The notes under the pieces are model-generated. The model saw only the letters and a list, made by a program, of their open reading frames with translations, was not told the origin of the DNA and made no database searches. A DNA stretch of 47,079 bases from Bacteroidota bacterium (GTDB taxonomy: Bacteria > Bacteroidota > Bacteroidia > Chitinophagales > Chitinophagaceae): positions 1-47,079 of the forward strand of contig CANGFA010000019.1 of assembly GCA_947453145.1 (NCBI GenBank). Reading direction: 5' to 3'. A program made the position numbers and the translations under genes. Numbering within the stretch: position 1 is the first letter of the stretch; every line of letters begins with the position of its first letter. This document shows, piece by piece, positions 35,335 through 44,282 of the stretch.

Positions 35335-37341
35335 TTACTTGTTGGGTTCCCACTCATAATCTAATTGACGTTTGTCTAAGTTTGCAGCTACCACTTTTAC
35401 CATGATTTTATCACCCATACTAAATTTTCGACCCGATCTTAAACCTACCAATGAATAACTGGATTCAATCAATCTAAAGTCGTCAATACGAGACAAAGTT
35501 GTAATGCTTACCAGACCTTCACATTTATGTTCAACGGTCTCCACCCAAAATCCAAAAGTAGATACACCACTTATCACGCCTTCAAATGTATGACCTAGGA
35601 ATTGACTCATAAATTCTACTTGCTTGTATTTGTTGGAAGCTCTTTCTGCTTCCATCGCGGCTCTTTCTCTTTCACTACAATGCACACATTTCTCTTCCAT
35701 GCTAGAATCATTCATCGGATTACCCAAAATTACCGATTGTACTACTCTATGAACCAATACATCTGGATAACGCCTAATGGGTGATGTGAAATGACAATAA
35801 TGTTCAAAGCCCAAACCATAATGTCCAATATTATTGGTTGTATAAACTGCTTTAGCCATAGTCCGAATACCCAATTGTTCTAATACATGTTGCTCCGGTT
35901 TACCATGTGCAGACAACATTAAAGCATTAAAGCTATGTGCAATTTCATCGGGACTGCTTAAATCAAAAGGATAACCATGTGATTTTGCAAATGCAACAAA
36001 GGGCGCTAATTTATCTTCATTAGGCTGATCATGAACCCTATATGGAAATGGAATGGGTTCTTTTTTAATTTTAATTTGTCCCATTTTCTCTGCAATTAAT
36101 TGATTTGCTTTAAGCATGAGTTCCTCAATCAATTGATGTGATTCTTTACTTTCTTTAACAGTTATACCGGTTGGTTTTCCTTTATCATCGAGCGTAAAAC
36201 GGACTTCTTGAGAAGAAAAGTTTATAGCACCATTATCAAATCTAGCTTTTCTTAATTTTTGTGTGTAGTCTAATAACCACAATATTTCAGCACTATGATC
36301 CCCTATTTTGTTCTCAATAATTTCTTGTACTTGCTCATAGGTAAATCGACGATCCGAATAAATAATTGTTTTACCAAACCAGGTATGTACAATTTTACCA
36401 TGTTCATTTACTTCAAAGGTTGCCGAAAAAGTTAATTTTTCTTCATGTGGTCTTAAAGAACACAATTCATTAGATATTTTTTCAGGTAACATGGGATATA
36501 CCCTGTCAGGTAAATAAACCGAAGTGGCACGTTCAAATGCCTCTTTGTCTATTGCCGTATCTGGTTGTACAAAATGGCTAACGTCGGCAATGTGCACACC
36601 AATTTCGATATTCCCATTGTCTAATTTTTGCCAAGAAATAGCATCGTCAAAATCCTTTGCATCTACTGGATCAATGGTGAATGTTAAAACTTTTCTGTAA
36701 TCTTTTCTTTTGGCAATTTCTTGTTCAGAAATATCGGTGCTTAAAGACCTAGCAAAGGCCAATGTTTCTTCACTGAATTCTAAATTAAACCCGGCTTCTG
36801 CTACAATGGACTTCATAGCCAAATCATTTTCTTGCTCAGGCGTAAATACGCTTACAACTTCGCCTTCCGGTTTGCGATTGGCATTTTCCCATTTCGTTAA
36901 TTGAACAATCACTCTATCCTTATCCTTAGCTCCTTTTAATTTATTTAAGGGCACATAAATATCGGGCATAGGATATAAAGTACTTGGAATAAAAAATGCG
37001 GTCTTTTCCATTACTTGCATAGTACCTGCAAAAGACACTTGTTTTCTTTTTAGAACTTCTAAAACCTTACCTTCTTTTTTCCCAGACCCCTGTCTAATTT
37101 TAGTAATTTTTACGGCAACCTCATCCCCTTTTAATGCAGTATTAAAATCGGTAGGGAAAACAAGAATATCGTTTTCCATGTTGGGGACCATTACAAAACC
37201 CATTCCCGATTTTGCAATATCTAATACTCCTTTATAGGTAGTAACCAAATGTGTTTGCTTTGTAGTTTGATGTGTTTTTTGAGTCGACTTTTTATTCGAT
37301 TTATTGGTAGACTTCTTGGTTGTGTTTTTCTTAGTTCCCAT
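35335..37341 (-). CDS. rnr: Ribonuclease R
   Basis: Processive 3'-5' exoribonuclease that degrades structured RNA. Domains: a Lys/Thr-rich basic N-terminus (1-35), cold-shock-like OB domains (about 35-170), the RNB catalytic domain with DPVDAKDFDDA (224-234, metal-binding aspartates) and HFTSPIRRYPDVLVHR near 540, and a C-terminal S1 domain (FEGVISGVSTFGFWVE). The start is the ATG 37339-37341 (668 residues); an upstream start would overlap lpxK further. It overlaps the end of lpxK by 11 bases and is the last gene of a five-gene leftward operon. Confidence 0.94.
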   Translation of the reverse strand: MGTKKNTTKKSTNKSNKKSTQKTHQTTKQTHLVTTYKGVLDIAKSGMGFVMVPNMENDILVFPTDFNTALKGDEVAVKITKIRQGSGKKEGKVLEVLKRKQVSFAGTMQVMEKTAFFIPSTLYPMPDIYVPLNKLKGAKDKDRVIVQLTKWENANRKPEGEVVSVFTPEQENDLAMKSIVAEAGFNLEFSEETLAFARSLSTDISEQEIAKRKDYRKVLTFTIDPVDAKDFDDAISWQKLDNGNIEIGVHIADVSHFVQPDTAIDKEAFERATSVYLPDRVYPMLPEKISNELCSLRPHEEKLTFSATFEVNEHGKIVHTWFGKTIIYSDRRFTYEQVQEIIENKIGDHSAEILWLLDYTQKLRKARFDNGAINFSSQEVRFTLDDKGKPTGITVKESKESHQLIEELMLKANQLIAEKMGQIKIKKEPIPFPYRVHDQPNEDKLAPFVAFAKSHGYPFDLSSPDEIAHSFNALMLSAHGKPEQHVLEQLGIRTMAKAVYTTNNIGHYGLGFEHYCHFTSPIRRYPDVLVHRVVQSVILGNPMNDSSMEEKCVHCSERERAAMEAERASNKYKQVEFMSQFLGHTFEGVISGVSTFGFWVETVEHKCEGLVSITTLSRIDDFRLIESSYSLVGLRSGRKFSMGDKIMVKVVAANLDKRQLDYEWEPNK

Positions 37342-38419
37342 TTGAGTTTGTGTGAAATTGAGCAATATAGTCAACAACCAATTTGTTAAATGCTATTTCG
37401 GCATCAAATAAAAAATGGGGCTTTATGGGTAACACATATAAAGGAATTTCATTTAATTCTTCGGTGTATTTAACCAATCTCACTGCATCTTTTTCGGTCG
37501 TTAAAATTAACTTGCTGTTTGAAGTTATCTGATCAAATTTTTCTTTCATTTCGTTTAAATCTTCGATAGAAAAGATATGATGATCACTATAACTAATTTG
37601 ATAATAAGTATGTGTGTTTTCGTGTAAGTATTCTTTTAATGGAAGTGGATTGGCAATTCCACAAACCAATAAAACTTCATCTTCTAAAGACAAAACCCAT
37701 TCTTTATTTGGGTTGTATATATGGTAAGGTGTATCATATGCAATAGAAGTAAAGAAAATACTTTGATGTTGTTCGGGATATATTTTATCTATAATTGCAT
37801 CTCTTTCTTCTAAGGATAAATTGGTAGGACATTTTGTTATGACAATAATATTAGCACGTTTGGCTGACCTACGTTCGTCTCTCAAATCTCCAGTTGGAAA
37901 GAAAATATCATCACAATATAAATTACTAAAGTCGGTTAATAATATGTTTAATCCTGCACTAATTTCTCTATGTTGGAAAGCGTCGTCTAAAATAATAGCT
38001 TCTAAATTGGGGACATCTTGAATAAGTTGAGGGATGGCCTCTATTCTTCTTTCACCAACAGCAACAGATACATTTGGATATTTAATATGAAATTGCATAG
38101 GTTCATCTCCAATTTCTAGTGCAGTGGTTTGAGAGCTTGCTAAAGCATAGCCTTTTGTTTTTCTTTTATACCCTCTACTTAAAGTAGCTATTTTATAATT
38201 TTCAGAAACAATGGACAATAAATATTCGACCATTGGTGATTTACCTGTGCCTCCTAATGAAAGGTTACCAACGCAAATTATTGGAATATTAAACCCAACC
38301 GATTTTAAATAATGCTTGTTAAATAACCAGTTCCTCACATAAACTACACAACCATATAGTAAAGCAAATGGAAGCAGTAATACTCTAAAAGATTTTAAAA
38401 AAATGGTATTAAAATTCAT
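37331..38419 (-). CDS. lpxK: Tetraacyldisaccharide 4'-kinase
   Basis: Inner-membrane kinase that phosphorylates the 4' position of the lipid A precursor. An N-terminal membrane helix (about 9-28) is followed by the Walker A loop GGTGKSP (56-62), the YKRKTKGYA block, GDEPMQF, and DDAFQHREI, all characteristic of LpxK. At 362 residues it is the usual size. Its presence means the cell makes lipid A. It overlaps the cyclo-ligase gene by 11 bases at its start and rnr by 11 bases at its end, so it is translationally tied to both. Confidence 0.95.
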   Translation of the reverse strand: MNFNTIFLKSFRVLLLPFALLYGCVVYVRNWLFNKHYLKSVGFNIPIICVGNLSLGGTGKSPMVEYLLSIVSENYKIATLSRGYKRKTKGYALASSQTTALEIGDEPMQFHIKYPNVSVAVGERRIEAIPQLIQDVPNLEAIILDDAFQHREISAGLNILLTDFSNLYCDDIFFPTGDLRDERRSAKRANIIVITKCPTNLSLEERDAIIDKIYPEQHQSIFFTSIAYDTPYHIYNPNKEWVLSLEDEVLLVCGIANPLPLKEYLHENTHTYYQISYSDHHIFSIEDLNEMKEKFDQITSNSKLILTTEKDAVRLVKYTEELNEIPLYVLPIKPHFLFDAEIAFNKLVVDYIAQFHTNSNGN

Positions 38420-38972
38420 AAATTTTCGAAGGCGTAATACAATGGGTTAAAGGTACGTCAAATTGACTGGTATCTTCTAGTTTTGGTATTGGGTCAAAAT
38501 AGGATATTCCAATACGGTGGCCTGTATTTGTATTATTTTCAAAATATCGGTCATAAAAACCTTTCCCATAACCTATTCTATGACCTATTGTATCAAATCC
38601 TAGCAAGGGAACTAAAGTGGCATCCATGGTTAGGATTGATATTTTATGAATAGGCAAAGGCTCAATAATACCCCATTTGTTTTCGGTAAATTCCTCCGTT
38701 TCTTCAAAAAAGTCCATGTTTATTCCATCTTGTAAAATACGCGGATACGCTATTTTAATTCCTGGTATAATAAGTTTCAAATATTTTGCTAACAATAAAC
38801 TATTGGGTTCATTTTGTTTTTCTAAGGGGTAAAAATTCCCGATACAATTTAAAGGTCCCCATTTAAATCTTTGAAATTGGATCAATAACAAATCATCCAG
38901 TTTTAAGCAATCACTATTTGATAATGAAATACGCTTATAATTAAAAAATTCTCTTGCTTCCGATTTTTGCAT
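38409..38972 (-). CDS. 5-formyltetrahydrofolate cyclo-ligase
   Basis: Recycles 5-formyl-THF to 5,10-methenyl-THF with ATP. The protein (187 residues) shows the C-terminal signature VPLLGFDTIGHRIGYGKGFYDRYF (about 134-157), where the GYGKGFYDR stretch binds the phosphate and folate, and an N-terminal basic helix. The family's usual N-terminal Lys/Arg block is weak (MQKSEAREFFNYKRISLS), as is common in this phylum. It sits 8 bases after rsmD and overlaps lpxK. With folP and folB it is the third folate enzyme in the window. Confidence 0.9.
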   Translation of the reverse strand: MQKSEAREFFNYKRISLSNSDCLKLDDLLLIQFQRFKWGPLNCIGNFYPLEKQNEPNSLLLAKYLKLIIPGIKIAYPRILQDGINMDFFEETEEFTENKWGIIEPLPIHKISILTMDATLVPLLGFDTIGHRIGYGKGFYDRYFENNTNTGHRIGISYFDPIPKLEDTSQFDVPLTHCITPSKIYEF

Positions 38973-38980
38973 GTTACAAT

Positions 38981-39514
38981 TTACTCAAAAAAACTAAATA
39001 TGGTCGTGCCATAATTTCTTTCAAAACTATAGCCAGGAAATTTTTTGTAATCATTTCTGGGGGTATGTTCTAAAATAAAATATCCTTCTGGACTTATTAA
39101 GTTTTGTTCAACAATCATTTTAGGAAGTTGGTCAATGGTATTTAATGCATAGGGCGGGCCAGCAAATATGATATCGTATTGATTTTTACAAGTACTTAAA
39201 TATTGAAAAACGTCCATTTGTAATAATTGAACCTGCTCCATTTTTAGCATTTCAATATTCTTTTTTATAAAGCCTAGCATTTGAGGATCCTTTTCTACAA
39301 TAGTTAAATTGGATGCTCCTCGGGAAGCTAATTCGTAACTAATACAACCGGTGCCGCCAAATAAATCCAAAGTCCGCGCACCATCTATCTGAACCCTGTT
39401 TTGTAAAATATTAAATAACCCTTCTTTGGCAATATCCGTAGTAGGCCTTGTATAAGGCATATTGTGTGGAGGGTTAATCCTCCTCCCGCCAAATTTTCCT
39501 GATATAATGCGCAT
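38981..39514 (-). CDS. rsmD: RsmD-like 16S rRNA (guanine966-N2)-methyltransferase with altered catalytic motif
   Basis: SAM-dependent methyltransferase of 177 residues. MRIISGKFGGRRI at the N-terminus, RPTTD (23-27) with AKEGLFNIL, the SAM loop DLFGGTGCISYE (50-61) and the VEKDP motif (73-77) identify RsmD. The catalytic motif IV, normally DPPY, reads G119-P-P-Y122 (codon GGC, one base from GAC). Loss of this aspartate would be expected to weaken base-amine methylation. It may be a lineage trait, a recent mutation or a sequencing error. The gene overlaps DUF3822 by one base and precedes the cyclo-ligase gene. Confidence 0.88.
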   Translation of the reverse strand: MRIISGKFGGRRINPPHNMPYTRPTTDIAKEGLFNILQNRVQIDGARTLDLFGGTGCISYELASRGASNLTIVEKDPQMLGFIKKNIEMLKMEQVQLLQMDVFQYLSTCKNQYDIIFAGPPYALNTIDQLPKMIVEQNLISPEGYFILEHTPRNDYKKFPGYSFERNYGTTIFSFFE

Positions 39515-40332
39515 TAAAAAATAAAATAGGTTGCGTAAATATGATTTGGATAGTTTTTATTCAAAGTAGTTTGAACATCCCCTATTTGATCCAATTTAAT
39601 TTCAAACGCTTTAAAATAGGGAGCCAAAGCATTTATAAAAGAACCTTCCATATGATTAATGCCCCATACTTTTAATTCAGTTGTATTGGTATCCTTTAAT
39701 ATTTGTTTACAAGCATTTAAAATGGTGTAACAATTTTGGTCATCGCCTTCTGATGGGAAATATTTAACCAACTGATTTTCCCCACCTTGTATCAATCTTA
39801 AACAAAAAGTATTTTCGAACAAAAATAGTAAAGCCCCATCCTGAATTTCTTGTGTTAATACAAACTCCATATAGTGAAGCCATTTGCCAGTAGGGAATGA
39901 TCTTGAAAGTAGTGTGCTTAAAACATCAGGTACCGAAAAAACCAACATTTTATCGTTACCAATCGATTTTAAATATAGCTCCTCATCGTTGCTTTTTCCA
40001 AATACTAAATCTAATTCTTGTTGATATAATAAGGTATCCTCCTTAACTAATTTTTTAGTGAGCAAACATCTCGCATTATTCCAAACAAAATAAACATTCC
40101 CAAAAGTAGCTTGTATTAATTTAGAATTGTTTTGTAGATAAGCAATAAGTTGATGCCAACCTGTATTATCTGCACTATTAACAAAATGCTCAAATGCTAC
40201 GTATTCATTTGTATTATTATTCTTAACCGAAAATACAATACTATGTTGGTCAACAATTAAGTATAGATCTTCTACTTTATTATTGAAGTTGCTTACTAAA
40301 TCTGTGTATATCCCAATTTTCTTATTTGCCAT
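39514..40332 (-). CDS. DUF3822 family protein
   Basis: Protein of 272 residues without signal peptide or membrane helix, matching the Bacteroidota family DUF3822. The fold looks like the actin/hexokinase superfamily type seen in PilM-like or type III pantothenate kinase-like proteins: short alternating strands such as KKIGIYTD, YLIVDQHSIVFSV, ALLFLFENTFCLRLIQG, and a late TELKVWGINH. This resemblance is only an impression. The start is the ATG 40330-40332; the longer frame uses TTG. It heads the operon with rsmD (one-base overlap), a pairing I recall as common in this phylum. Function unknown. Confidence 0.75.
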   Translation of the reverse strand: MANKKIGIYTDLVSNFNNKVEDLYLIVDQHSIVFSVKNNNTNEYVAFEHFVNSADNTGWHQLIAYLQNNSKLIQATFGNVYFVWNNARCLLTKKLVKEDTLLYQQELDLVFGKSNDEELYLKSIGNDKMLVFSVPDVLSTLLSRSFPTGKWLHYMEFVLTQEIQDGALLFLFENTFCLRLIQGGENQLVKYFPSEGDDQNCYTILNACKQILKDTNTTELKVWGINHMEGSFINALAPYFKAFEIKLDQIGDVQTTLNKNYPNHIYATYFIF

Positions 40333-40390
40333 AGTCGAAATCTTATGCAATGATATAAAAAAAGGTGCAGTTCTTTGCTAAAACTAATTG

Positions 40391-40398
40391 TAGATTTG
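40391..40398 (+). promoter_or_regulatory. -7 box for the MATE exporter gene
   Basis: TAGATTTG is a perfect TAnnTTTG ending five bases before the ATG at 40404. It argues for that start and against the in-frame GTG at 40365. Confidence 0.45.
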
Positions 40399-40403
40399 CA
40401 AAT

Positions 40404-41762
40404 ATGAGCAGTTCCGCAGCTACCCCATCCTTACAAGTTAACATAAGTAGTAAGCAAATATTAGCTATTTCTTTACCTATCGCCTTGGCCATTTTAGTAC
40501 CTCAAATAAATTTTGTCATCAACAATATATTTTTGGGTGCCTTAAGTGCTCAAGCATTGGCTATTGGAGGCATTACGGGCGTTTTTTACTTAATTTTTGG
40601 GGTGATGGGTCAGGGACTAAATAATGGATTACAAGCTTTAATATCTCGCAGAGCTGGCGAAAATAGAATAGACGAAATAGGTATCTTATTTTCACAAGGA
40701 GTTATAATTTCATTAGTACTTTCTTTAATTGGTATTTCTTTTACTTATTTTGTTGTTCCAAGTATTTTCCACCACCTTTTACAAGATCAAGCAAGAGCGG
40801 ATACGGTTATTGAATTTTTAAAAATTAGAATTTGGGGACTCCCCTTTTTGTTTATATATCAAATGCGTAATGCTTTATTAGTAGGTACCAATCAAAGCAA
40901 CTTTTTAATATTGGGTACCGCTACCGAAGCTTTGGTGAATATTTTCTTTGATTACAGTTTAATTTTTGGACATTTTGGTTTTGCCAAGATGGGCATAAAT
41001 GGAGCAGCATATGCTTCTATCGTTGCAGAAGCGATGGGATTATTGGTAATTTATTTAGTAATCCATTATCAAAAAATTGGCGCTAGATTTGAACTTTTCA
41101 AACATTTTAGTTTTAAATGGAACTATATTAAACTAATCTTGGTTCAGTCTGCTCCTATCATGATGCAGTATATGATTAGTATTATTAGTTGGGAATTTTT
41201 TTATATTCTTATAGAACATAGAGGAGAACAATCCCTAGCGGTTTCAAATTCTATGCGTAATATTTTTGGATTCTTTGGAAGTTTTACTTGGGCTTTTGCA
41301 GCCACTTCCAATACCATGGTGAGTAATATTATTGGGCAAAATATGGAAGACAAGGTTATTATTTTAATAAAAAAAATAGCTAAATGGAGTTTTGGTTTTG
41401 CTTTAGCAGTATGTATTTTATTAAATGTATTTGCTCATCCTTTTTTGTCCATCTACGGACAAGGGGAAGGTTTTATGCAGGAAGGGATTCCGGTTTTAAG
41501 GGTAGTATCTATTGCTCTTTTATTTATGTCTATTGCAACTATTTGGCTAAACGGGGTAACTGGAACCGGTCAATCTAACATTAATTTAGGTATTGAATTT
41601 ATAGCTATTATTATTTATTTACTATACGCCTATTTAACACTTGAATATTTTAAACTTCCCATTACCATTGGCTGGATGTGTGAAATTATATATTGGATTA
41701 CACTTTTGATACCTTCTTATTGGTACATTAAATCAAAAAGATGGAAAGGGAAAAGGATTTAA
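40404..41762 (+). CDS. MATE-family efflux transporter
   Basis: Twelve-helix multidrug/toxin exporter of 452 residues driven by Na+ or H+. It consists of two MatE halves: residues about 20-180 (ISLPIALAILVPQINFVIN, GQGLNNGLQALISRRAGE) and 240-400 (SAPIMMQYMISIISWEFF, TSNTMVSNIIGQN). The GxxxGLQxxxSRxxG and SNxxGQN wording is typical. The start is taken at ATG 40404, supported by the -7 box; a GTG 39 bases upstream is the alternative. Substrate unknown. It diverges from the DUF3822 operon and converges on folB (36-base gap). Confidence 0.9.
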   Translation: MSSSAATPSLQVNISSKQILAISLPIALAILVPQINFVINNIFLGALSAQALAIGGITGVFYLIFGVMGQGLNNGLQALISRRAGENRIDEIGILFSQGVIISLVLSLIGISFTYFVVPSIFHHLLQDQARADTVIEFLKIRIWGLPFLFIYQMRNALLVGTNQSNFLILGTATEALVNIFFDYSLIFGHFGFAKMGINGAAYASIVAEAMGLLVIYLVIHYQKIGARFELFKHFSFKWNYIKLILVQSAPIMMQYMISIISWEFFYILIEHRGEQSLAVSNSMRNIFGFFGSFTWAFAATSNTMVSNIIGQNMEDKVIILIKKIAKWSFGFALAVCILLNVFAHPFLSIYGQGEGFMQEGIPVLRVVSIALLFMSIATIWLNGVTGTGQSNINLGIEFIAIIIYLLYAYLTLEYFKLPITIGWMCEIIYWITLLIPSYWYIKSKRWKGKRI

Positions 41763-41798
41763 GAAAATATGTCGACAAAGATGAATCGAAAGCTAAAT

Positions 41799-42164
41799 TC
41801 ATTTAGTTCTAGATAAAGACACAGACATATTACCATTCAAAGTATCAATAAATACTTTCTCCTTAGTTATTTGGATGTTTACTTTTTGAACGATTGCAAA
41901 TTGTTCGAAAATACTATTGGTTATATCCCAAACGATGGTTTCTAATAATGGAGTAGGAATTTGCATCCTCCTTTTCACTATGTCATAAACAAGAACATAA
42001 TCAATGGTTTCTTCTATAGATGAAATTGTATTTACTGTTGGTATAAATTCAACAGATAAGTTTACTATAAAATTATTCCCTAGTTTTTGTTCTTCCTTAT
42101 ATAAACCATGATAACCATAAAATTGCACATTGTTTAATTGTATGGCCATAATGTTACTTGACAT
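41799..42164 (-). CDS. folB: Dihydroneopterin aldolase
   Basis: Cleaves dihydroneopterin to 6-hydroxymethyl-dihydropterin and glycolaldehyde in folate synthesis. The protein (121 residues) has the NVQFYGYHGLYKEEQKLG stretch (12-29, with the conserved glutamate near 24), DYVLVYDIV near 65-73, ETIVWDI, and the C-terminal VNIQITKEK whose first lysine is the expected catalytic residue. A second ATG at 42147-42149 (MAIQLNN) is possible. Its start lies one base after the trxB stop, so the two are translationally close. Its product feeds FolP through FolK, which is not in the window. Confidence 0.92.
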   Translation of the reverse strand: MSSNIMAIQLNNVQFYGYHGLYKEEQKLGNNFIVNLSVEFIPTVNTISSIEETIDYVLVYDIVKRRMQIPTPLLETIVWDITNSIFEQFAIVQKVNIQITKEKVFIDTLNGNMSVSLSRTK

Positions 42165-42165
42165 A

Positions 42166-43101
42166 TTAGTGACCTTTTGCAGTTAAATAACGCTCCGCGT
42201 CTAAAGCAGCCATACATCCACTTCCAGCAGCAGTAACCGCTTGACGATAATTTTTATCTTGTACATCACCAGCAGCAAAAACCCCTTCTACATTGGTCTT
42301 TGTGGTTCCAGGTATAGTAGTAATATATCCAGTTTCGTCCATAGTTAAATAGTCTTTGAATATATCGCTATTGGGTTTATGCCCAATGGCAACAAAAAAT
42401 GCACTTACTGGTATTTCTTGTAATTCATTGGTAAGATTATTTTTTATACGAACTGCTTGTACTGTTTTCTCACCTAAAATTTCATCCGTCTCAGAATTAA
42501 AATACACTTTGATATTTGGCGTATTTAATACACGGTCTTGCATTACTTTACTAGCACGCATTTGATCCTTTCTAACAATCATATGCACTTGCGTACACAT
42601 CTTGGATAAATAATGTGCTTCTTCTGCAGCTGTATCTCCGGCTCCAACAATTGCTACTTCTTTACCTTTAAAAAAGAACCCATCACAAACAGCACATGCA
42701 CTTACTCCAAAACCATTTAATCTTTCCTCACTAGGAATTCCCAACCATTTTGCACTCGCACCAGTAGATATAATCACAGCATCCGCTTCAATGATTTTTT
42801 CATCATCTATCCATACTTTTTTAACATCTCCGCTAAAGTCTACTTTAGTTGCCAATCCATAACGAATATCGGCACCCATTCGAGCAGCTTGTTTTTCAAA
42901 ATTTACCATCATATCTGGTCCTTGAATTCCATCTGGGAAACCAGGATAGTTTTCAACCTCGGTTGTAATGGTTAATTGACCACCTGGTTGAATTCCTTGA
43001 TATAATAATGGTTTCATATTTGCTCTTGCAGCATATATTGCTGCAGTATAACCTGCAGGGCCTGAACCTATAATTAAAATACTAACTTTTTCTGTTTCCA
43101 T
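42166..43101 (-). CDS. trxB: Thioredoxin reductase
   Basis: Flavoenzyme that reduces thioredoxin with NADPH. The FAD motif GSGPAG is at 12-17, the redox-active C136-A-V-C139 follows, the NADPH-binding GAGDTAAEE starts at 153, and the C-terminal FAD block FAAGDVQDKNYRQAVTAAGSG (about 275-295) completes the low-Mr class (311 residues). It is followed directly by folB. It lies downstream of rpoD's terminator and must have its own promoter in the 105-base gap. Confidence 0.96.
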   Translation of the reverse strand: METEKVSILIIGSGPAGYTAAIYAARANMKPLLYQGIQPGGQLTITTEVENYPGFPDGIQGPDMMVNFEKQAARMGADIRYGLATKVDFSGDVKKVWIDDEKIIEADAVIISTGASAKWLGIPSEERLNGFGVSACAVCDGFFFKGKEVAIVGAGDTAAEEAHYLSKMCTQVHMIVRKDQMRASKVMQDRVLNTPNIKVYFNSETDEILGEKTVQAVRIKNNLTNELQEIPVSAFFVAIGHKPNSDIFKDYLTMDETGYITTIPGTTKTNVEGVFAAGDVQDKNYRQAVTAAGSGCMAALDAERYLTAKGH

Positions 43102-43151
43102 AGTTGTTGATTGAAGGTCTCTTGATTAATCTTTCTTACTAAATCATACTT

Positions 43152-43190
43152 AAAAAAAAGCCCCAACAATTTTATATGCAGGGGCTTTTT
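43152..43190 (-). terminator. Terminator of the primary sigma factor gene
   Basis: AAAAAGCCCC / GGGGCTTTTT form a 10-bp stem around a 16-base loop; the minus strand continues with Ts. It lies 17 bases after the sigma gene stop. Confidence 0.85.
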
Positions 43191-43206
43191 CAATTATTGT
43201 TATTTA

Positions 43207-44064
43207 TTAGCCCAAATAAGCTTTAAGAGCGTTGCTATATCTTGCCTTTTGAAGACGTTTGATAGCACGTTCCTTAATTTGTCTAATTCTTTCTTTTGTT
43301 AAATCGTATTTAATTCCAATTTGTTCAATGGTAACACCATTTTCTCCATCTAAACCAAAATATGCATTAACAATCTCTGCTTCTCTGGGACTCAATGACT
43401 TAAGTACGCGACGAATTTCCTCTCTTAAAGAGTCTTTCATAACATCTTCGTCTGTATCATCCCCGCCTTGTAATAAATCACCCATGGCTACATCTTCTGC
43501 CTCATGTACTGGAGCGTCTAATGAAGTATGTCTTGTATTTGACTGGAAAATATTGTTTATTTCGGTTTCAGACATTTCTAAGATACCAGCTAACTCCTCA
43601 GTTGAAGGTTCACGCTCATGTTCTTGTTCAAAAGCCATATAAGCCTTATTAGCTTTATTGTAGGTTCCAATTTTATTTTGTGGAAGCCTAACCAAACGTC
43701 CTTGCTCCGCTAATGCCTGTAAAATAGATTGACGAATCCACCAAACCGCATAGGAAATGAATTTAAAACCCTTGGTTTCATCAAAACGTTGAGCTGCTTT
43801 AATTAAACCTAAATTCCCTTCATTAATTAAATCACTCAAAGATAAACCTTGGTGTTGGTATTGTTTTGCTACCGATACAACGAAACGTAAATTAGCTTGA
43901 ACCAATTCATCTAATGCACGTTGATCGCCCATTTTAATTTGTTGCGCTAAAGTAGTTTCCCTTTCAGGATTGATCATTGAAATCTTAGAAATCTCTTGTA
44001 AGTACTTTTCAACCGCTTGAGAATCTCTGTTGGTAATCTGTGTAGCAATTTTAAGCTGCCTCAT
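43207..44064 (-). CDS. rpoD: Primary sigma factor (RpoD/SigA type)
   Basis: Housekeeping sigma-70 of 285 residues. Region 1.2 starts at DSQAVEKYLQEI; region 2 has RFVVSVAKQYQHQGLSLSDLINEGNLGLIKAAQRFD and the -10-recognition helix FISYAVWWIRQSI; region 3 begins at RLVRLPQNKI; region 4.2 is TIEQIGIKYDLTKERIRQIKERAIKRL. There is no region 1.1 or large insert, as is usual in Bacteroidota, whose sigma reads the TAnnTTTG / TTTG promoters listed here. The gene has the best promoter in the window and an AT-rich hairpin in its leader. Monocistronic. Confidence 0.95.
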   Translation of the reverse strand: MRQLKIATQITNRDSQAVEKYLQEISKISMINPERETTLAQQIKMGDQRALDELVQANLRFVVSVAKQYQHQGLSLSDLINEGNLGLIKAAQRFDETKGFKFISYAVWWIRQSILQALAEQGRLVRLPQNKIGTYNKANKAYMAFEQEHEREPSTEELAGILEMSETEINNIFQSNTRHTSLDAPVHEAEDVAMGDLLQGGDDTDEDVMKDSLREEIRRVLKSLSPREAEIVNAYFGLDGENGVTIEQIGIKYDLTKERIRQIKERAIKRLQKARYSNALKAYLG

Positions 44065-44096
44065 GCAAAGAATTTATTTAAGTATATAACGTTAGA

Positions 44097-44118
44097 AACA
44101 CTAAAATAGTATAGTGTT
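44097..44118 (-). promoter_or_regulatory. Hairpin in the rpoD 5' leader
   Basis: AACACTA and TAGTGTT are a perfect 7-bp inverted repeat with an 8-base loop, located a few bases after the predicted start and about 32 bases before the ATG. It could be an RNA hairpin or an operator. Confidence 0.4.
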
Positions 44119-44127
44119 GTCAGTCTG

Positions 44128-44159
44128 CAAAGGTACTATTTTGTCCTCAAATTTACAAA
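44128..44159 (-). promoter_or_regulatory. rpoD promoter
   Basis: On the minus strand a -33 TTTG (44156-44159), a 20-base spacer and a -7 TACCTTTG (44128-44135) match the Bacteroidota consensus at every fixed position. The predicted leader is close to 58 bases. Confidence 0.75.
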
Positions 44160-44270
44160 TATTGATTATTAAGCACTTAAAGCCGGATTTTAGTTGCAAA
44201 ATACCCAAAATTGGGGACAATAATTCAGCATTTTAACCTCCTTTTTTAAGGTAAATCCCCCCTCTCGAAT

Positions 44271-44278
44271 TATCTTCG
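44271..44278 (+). promoter_or_regulatory. Candidate -7 box for the threonine aldolase gene
   Basis: TATCTTCG ends four bases before the ATG, as in the helicase and serA promoters. It predicts a leaderless mRNA. Confidence 0.4.
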
Positions 44279-44282
44279 TAAC

